Positions 61,201 through 64,000 of a stretch of DNA of 64,000 nt are shown here, one piece after another; within the stretch, counting starts at the first letter, position 1; every line of letters starts with the position of its first letter. The DNA is taken from positions 147,658,720-147,722,719 of the forward strand of contig RSEF01000001.1 in NCBI GenBank assembly GCA_003993805.1. Reading direction: 5' to 3'. This stretch comes from Himantopus leucocephalus (taxonomy: Eukaryota > Chordata > Aves > Charadriiformes > Recurvirostridae). The notes beneath the pieces are model-generated. The model did not search any database and was not told the DNA's origin. It was given only the letters and a program-made list of their open reading frames with translations. A program made the translations under genes and the position numbers.

Positions 61201-61722
61201 GCAGGCAGGAGGCAGATGCACCCTAACGTCCTATTTCTGTGAAGGGGTCACAGGCAGACAGACAGAGAGACAGAGTCCAGCAGTTGGGCAGTGTGAGAAA
61301 CAATACTGCACGGGCTGCAGTGGTTAGGGAGCTGAGAAGTTACCTAATTAAGCACTCTGGATTTTCATTTAAAGCTCATTGGAAACAAATGATCTTTGTT
61401 CTTTTTCCTGTAGGGATCAGAGGACTAGTTCCCATACATAAACTGTGCCTTTGACAAACAAAAGAAAAATCAATACACAACATGACAGGTGTCTCACCAG
61501 TGGAATATGAAAACACAGCGCATCGCAGCAGAGGCTGCTTTTGCGGAAGGGGCTATTCATCAATCTTTGCCATCCTGCTCTCAGAAACTGAGGCTGTGTA
61601 GCTTATAACAGAGGATCACTAAATCTCTTGATTAAAGTAAGAATGTTTATTTTTTTCAAGGCTGAGTTCAGGGGAGAAGAGAGTCTGAGCATCTCAAAAT
61701 GGCTGCAGCTTTCCTCCAGCCT
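58216..61722. other. Gene-free unique sequence
   Basis: No gene recognised. A short splice-like open segment (58754-58835, preceded by TTTGTAG and followed by GTAAGT) is discussed as a finding. A short imperfect TGTCAATGG repeat lies at 58459-58482. An AT tract (ATATATATATGTATA) lies near 59349-59363. Frames reach 122 codons (60196-60564) without domains. Confidence 0.55.
59230..59275 (+). repeat. Possible old SINE/L2-type tail
   Basis: GTAGTAAAGCACTTGGAGAT followed by ACCTGTTAGAGGTG resembles the GTAAAGC.CTTTGAGATCC...GAAAGG.GCTATATAA tail shared by several ancient vertebrate SINEs and their partner LINEs. The match covers about 30 bp, so chance is possible. Confidence 0.25.
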
Positions 61723-61723
61723 T

Positions 61724-61941
61724 CCTCCTGCACACCTCGCCCGCGTGCAGCTCACCCTGCAGTCGTTCCACTCCTCATTGATTTTCTTTTTCTCTTCCAA
61801 GTGTAAATCAATATGTCTGCAACTGGAGGTANCCCTCCTGCACACCTCGCCCGCATGCAGCTCACCCTGCAGTCGTTCCACTCCTCATCGATTTTCCTTT
61901 TCTCTTCCAAGTGTAAATCAATATGTCTGCAACTGGAGGTA
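61724..61941. repeat. 108-bp direct duplication around a single N (assembly artefact)
   Basis: 61724-61831 and 61834-61941 are the same 108-bp sequence (CCTCCTGCACACCTCGCC... to ...GCAACTGGAGGTA), with N at 61832 and three mismatches. One mismatch is in GCCCGCGTG/GCCCGCATG, the others in CATTGATTTTCTT/CATCGATTTTCCT. Low divergence and the abutting N point to two overlapping contig ends or haplotypes. The 92- and 104-codon frames that cross it repeat their own sequence for this reason and are not genes. Confidence 0.85.
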
Positions 61942-62848
61942 AAATCACAGCATCTCTAATGAGGAACGTGGGAGAGGCTGAGTTCCTAAATCCTAATTCA
62001 GAAACCCCCTTGAAAATAGCCTTCATTTTAAGTGTGCGCTGAAACGTGTTGCTGTCGGTGATCTCAGTGGACTGTGTGCCCTTACGGAAACTGCGGGACT
62101 GCGGGGAACAGGCCCAGAAGGGACTTCCTGGGGAAGGGTCAGTGCCAGTGCTGCTCAGGCAGCACCGCTGCACATGCCTTTGCCTGGCATGAGGCACAGT
62201 GCATATACTGCAGCTGTGCGACAGTGATTCACTGGGACAGGCTCCAAGTTAAAGATTTTTCCCCTAACTAAAGACAGACATCCAAATGGGAGTCATGGGC
62301 AAGTCAGGCTCTTTGCTGTCCCTTGTAAATCACAAGCAGAAGCTTGTGAAGCCACTGAAAAAGCATTTGTGTGAGAGAAACACTTAATATAAGTAAACAG
62401 CTTTCCTTCACTGTTAACTGGGTGGAGTTCGGAGCTGGTCTTCTCGGTGGCGGAGGAGAAGCATAACATCCCAAACCCAAAGAGCTGCTAGCTAGTTTCA
62501 CTAGTCTATCCACAACCAGGAATTAATTGTAGAAAAATAACAGGCCTGTTCAAATAATATCCACCCCTACATCCCCATTTAAGGCTCATAGTTAAATAAC
62601 ACTCCAATTGTCTTTTTCATCTTACAGCATCCTGACCTACAGGCTTGGAAAACCAGTAGCTTAGAGTACGACAAAGAGCAGAGCCAGGCAAGTGGATTGC
62701 AGTGGTCAGCACATGTGATTGCATCCGGGAATTGTGAGTGTGACCCCCAGTTGACGAAGAACTGCTACACAACAGGGCGGAAAGACCACTCCAGAGGAAG
62801 AAGCTAGAGGCCACTACAGAGGAAAGGGAAGAGCTGTTATTGTGAGAT

Positions 62849-62850
<2 letters not shown>
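61942..62850. other. Gene-free unique sequence
   Basis: No gene or repeat recognised. Short frames (65-111 codons) overlap on both strands. The bases just before the poly-A run show no AATAAA signal, so there is no support for a processed retrocopy. Confidence 0.6.
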
Positions 62851-62880
<30 letters not shown>

Positions 62881-62905
62881 NAAAAAAAAAAAAAAAAAAA
62901 AAAAA
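62851..62905. repeat. Long poly-A run split by a single N
   Basis: Thirty A, an N at 62881, then twenty-four A. This is the longest homopolymer in the window and again carries the single-N join, so its length is not reliable. Birds lack active L1 machinery, and processed pseudogenes with long A tails are rare. The upstream 200 bp do not look like a retroposed mRNA or SINE. Confidence 0.9.
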
Positions 62906-63954
62906 TATCAAAGGAGGCCCCCAGAGGTGCCTTAATAGTAGTTGAAGACAATGGTAGTGAGCAAAAGAAAGAAGGATGTGAAGAGGCAGAACATCCAGGT
63001 GAGACTGAGAAATTAGTCACCACTTTTGTATTTGATGTTTTCCATATTCTTCAAAGAAAATGACACATTTGACTATAGTACTCATCAAATCTACAACCAC
63101 GCCTACATTTGTTTACTTGCACGTTCACTTTTTTATGACTCCAGATGCTTTTGTCTCACAGATCCATACTTGGGAGTCTCTGCTGAAGCTGCCAGTACCA
63201 ATTCCCTACCCCATACCCTCGCCTGCCCCACTAGGCATCTGGGCCAGCAGCAGCCTGTTATGTCAGGCAGTGACACTGAAGATGCTATTTTTGGTCTGAG
63301 GCATTCAAATGGCAGATACAATAAGGAATCTACAGAAGATCTGGGCCCTTTTGGAGACAAAGAAGATATGTTATGGCATCTAAAATAGCACTAGATGCCT
63401 ACATTAGGCCCCTCCTTATTGTCATGAAACTTCACCATTGCCTCTCTCTCAGGAGGAATGAGTTTATTGCAAATTTGTCTGACAGGATCTTGCATGTTTT
63501 CTGCAGCAAAAGCCTAGATTTAGGAAAGATGACACAGAATTTCTGTGCTGTAGTCACTGAAAATGCTGATTAAAGAAAAAACAGAGTAGAGAGAGACAAC
63601 TCCCTTGGGAAAATCAAAGTTTTTCACCAGCCTGTATGTTGTTTATCCTGATATTAACTGCAATGTCTTTAATACTGCCTGCATTCTAAGTTTGTAGAGT
63701 GCCACTGATTTTCTCCTTGATGAGATACAATTACATCTAAATTGTCTGGTGGAAAGATGTGAGTTTGTGCAGCTGGGCTTGAGAGCACATGCAGACACAA
63801 GAGACAGTTCGATACCATGGAATAAGATGGATGCATCTTCTAAGCGATTAAAAGTAAAATAGCTTATAATAGTTCTACTTAAATCGCTAGCTCTAAACTC
63901 AGGAGGCGGTAATCCCATTGAGATGCAGAAGATTGTTCACTTCCCAAAGCTGCA
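62906..63954. other. Gene-free unique sequence
   Basis: A 120-codon plus frame (63026-63388) is open, with a serine/aspartate-rich stretch near its end (MSGSDTEDAIFGL), but it lacks a recognisable domain and splice context and is judged non-coding. TGCCTACATTAGGCCCCTCC near 63397 has the look of an old repeat but cannot be placed. Confidence 0.5.
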
Positions 63955-64000
63955 GTTTACAAGTCTTATGAGGAACGACTGAGGGAACTGGGGCTGTTTA
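63955..64000 (+). mobile_element. CR1 LINE fragment running off the window end
   Basis: From about 63965 the plus strand reads SYEERLRELGLF in one frame, an exact match to the conserved CR1 ORF2 segment downstream of the reverse-transcriptase core that also occurs, more degraded, at 7942-8050. The element continues beyond base 64000. The left boundary is approximate, because the bases before TCTTATGAGG do not fit CR1 well, so it is probably 5'-truncated here. Orientation is opposite to the copies at 36.9, 50.7 and 51.9 kb. Confidence 0.85.

Noticed and set aside
61603..61942. Frames encoding an internally repeated peptide
   Set aside because: The repeat comes from the 108-bp duplication around the N at 61832, which is most likely an assembly artefact.
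1..64000. CRISPR array, operon, prophage or bacterial mobile system
   Set aside because: No spaced direct repeats, no dense same-strand ORFs and no ribosome binding sites. The repeat content is vertebrate.

Overview
The window looks like nuclear DNA from a bird (or a close archosaur relative) and contains no protein-coding gene that I can support. The evidence for a bird is repeat content. There are several 5'-truncated CR1 LINE fragments whose 3' ends carry the 8-bp tandem units typical of avian CR1 (ATTCTATG/ATTCTGTG type). There is one probable endogenous-retrovirus LTR start (TGTCCTGGTTT...), a handful of very old amniote repeats, and low overall repeat density. There are no bacterial-style dense ORFs, ribosome binding sites or operons. 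All open frames are short (the longest is 186 codons), overlap frames on the other strand, and show no recognisable domain. The only protein-like signal is the C-terminal tail of the CR1 reverse-transcriptase ORF.

Layout. 1-7.9 kb is AT-rich unique sequence. 7.9-9.3 kb holds a worn plus-strand CR1 fragment and an isolated GC-rich block. 9.3-36.3 kb is about 27 kb with no recognisable young transposon, only worn ancient fragments: a tRNA-derived SINE-like piece near 14.0 kb, a GGGCC...TTGAAGTCAATGG-type repeat near 27.2 kb and an old CR1 tail near 28.6 kb. It also has a strong G-quadruplex motif (28.85 kb) and a polypurine/polypyrimidine pair (29.7-29.8 kb). 35.5-44.2 kb contains several stretches whose composition resembles conserved non-coding regulatory DNA, plus one well-preserved CR1 3' end (36.9-37.2 kb). 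47.7-52.5 kb is the most repeat-rich part: a possible LTR, an ancient repeat, a CR1 end cut by a 100-N gap, a pentamer microsatellite and a 670-bp CR1. 52.5-64 kb is again mostly unique, with an old CR1 piece at 58.1 kb, a long poly-A at 62.85 kb, and a CR1 fragment that runs off the right edge.

Assembly quality matters here. Besides the 100-N gap, five single Ns occur. Three are flanked by near-identical direct copies (168, 108 and 35 bp) and two sit inside poly-A runs. These look like contig ends that overlap but were not merged, so the apparent tandem duplications are most likely artefacts.

The likely setting is a gene desert or a very large intron. I found no undescribed gene system. The most useful leads are the repeat-poor interval with candidate regulatory elements, the non-B-DNA motifs, and the assembly artefacts.
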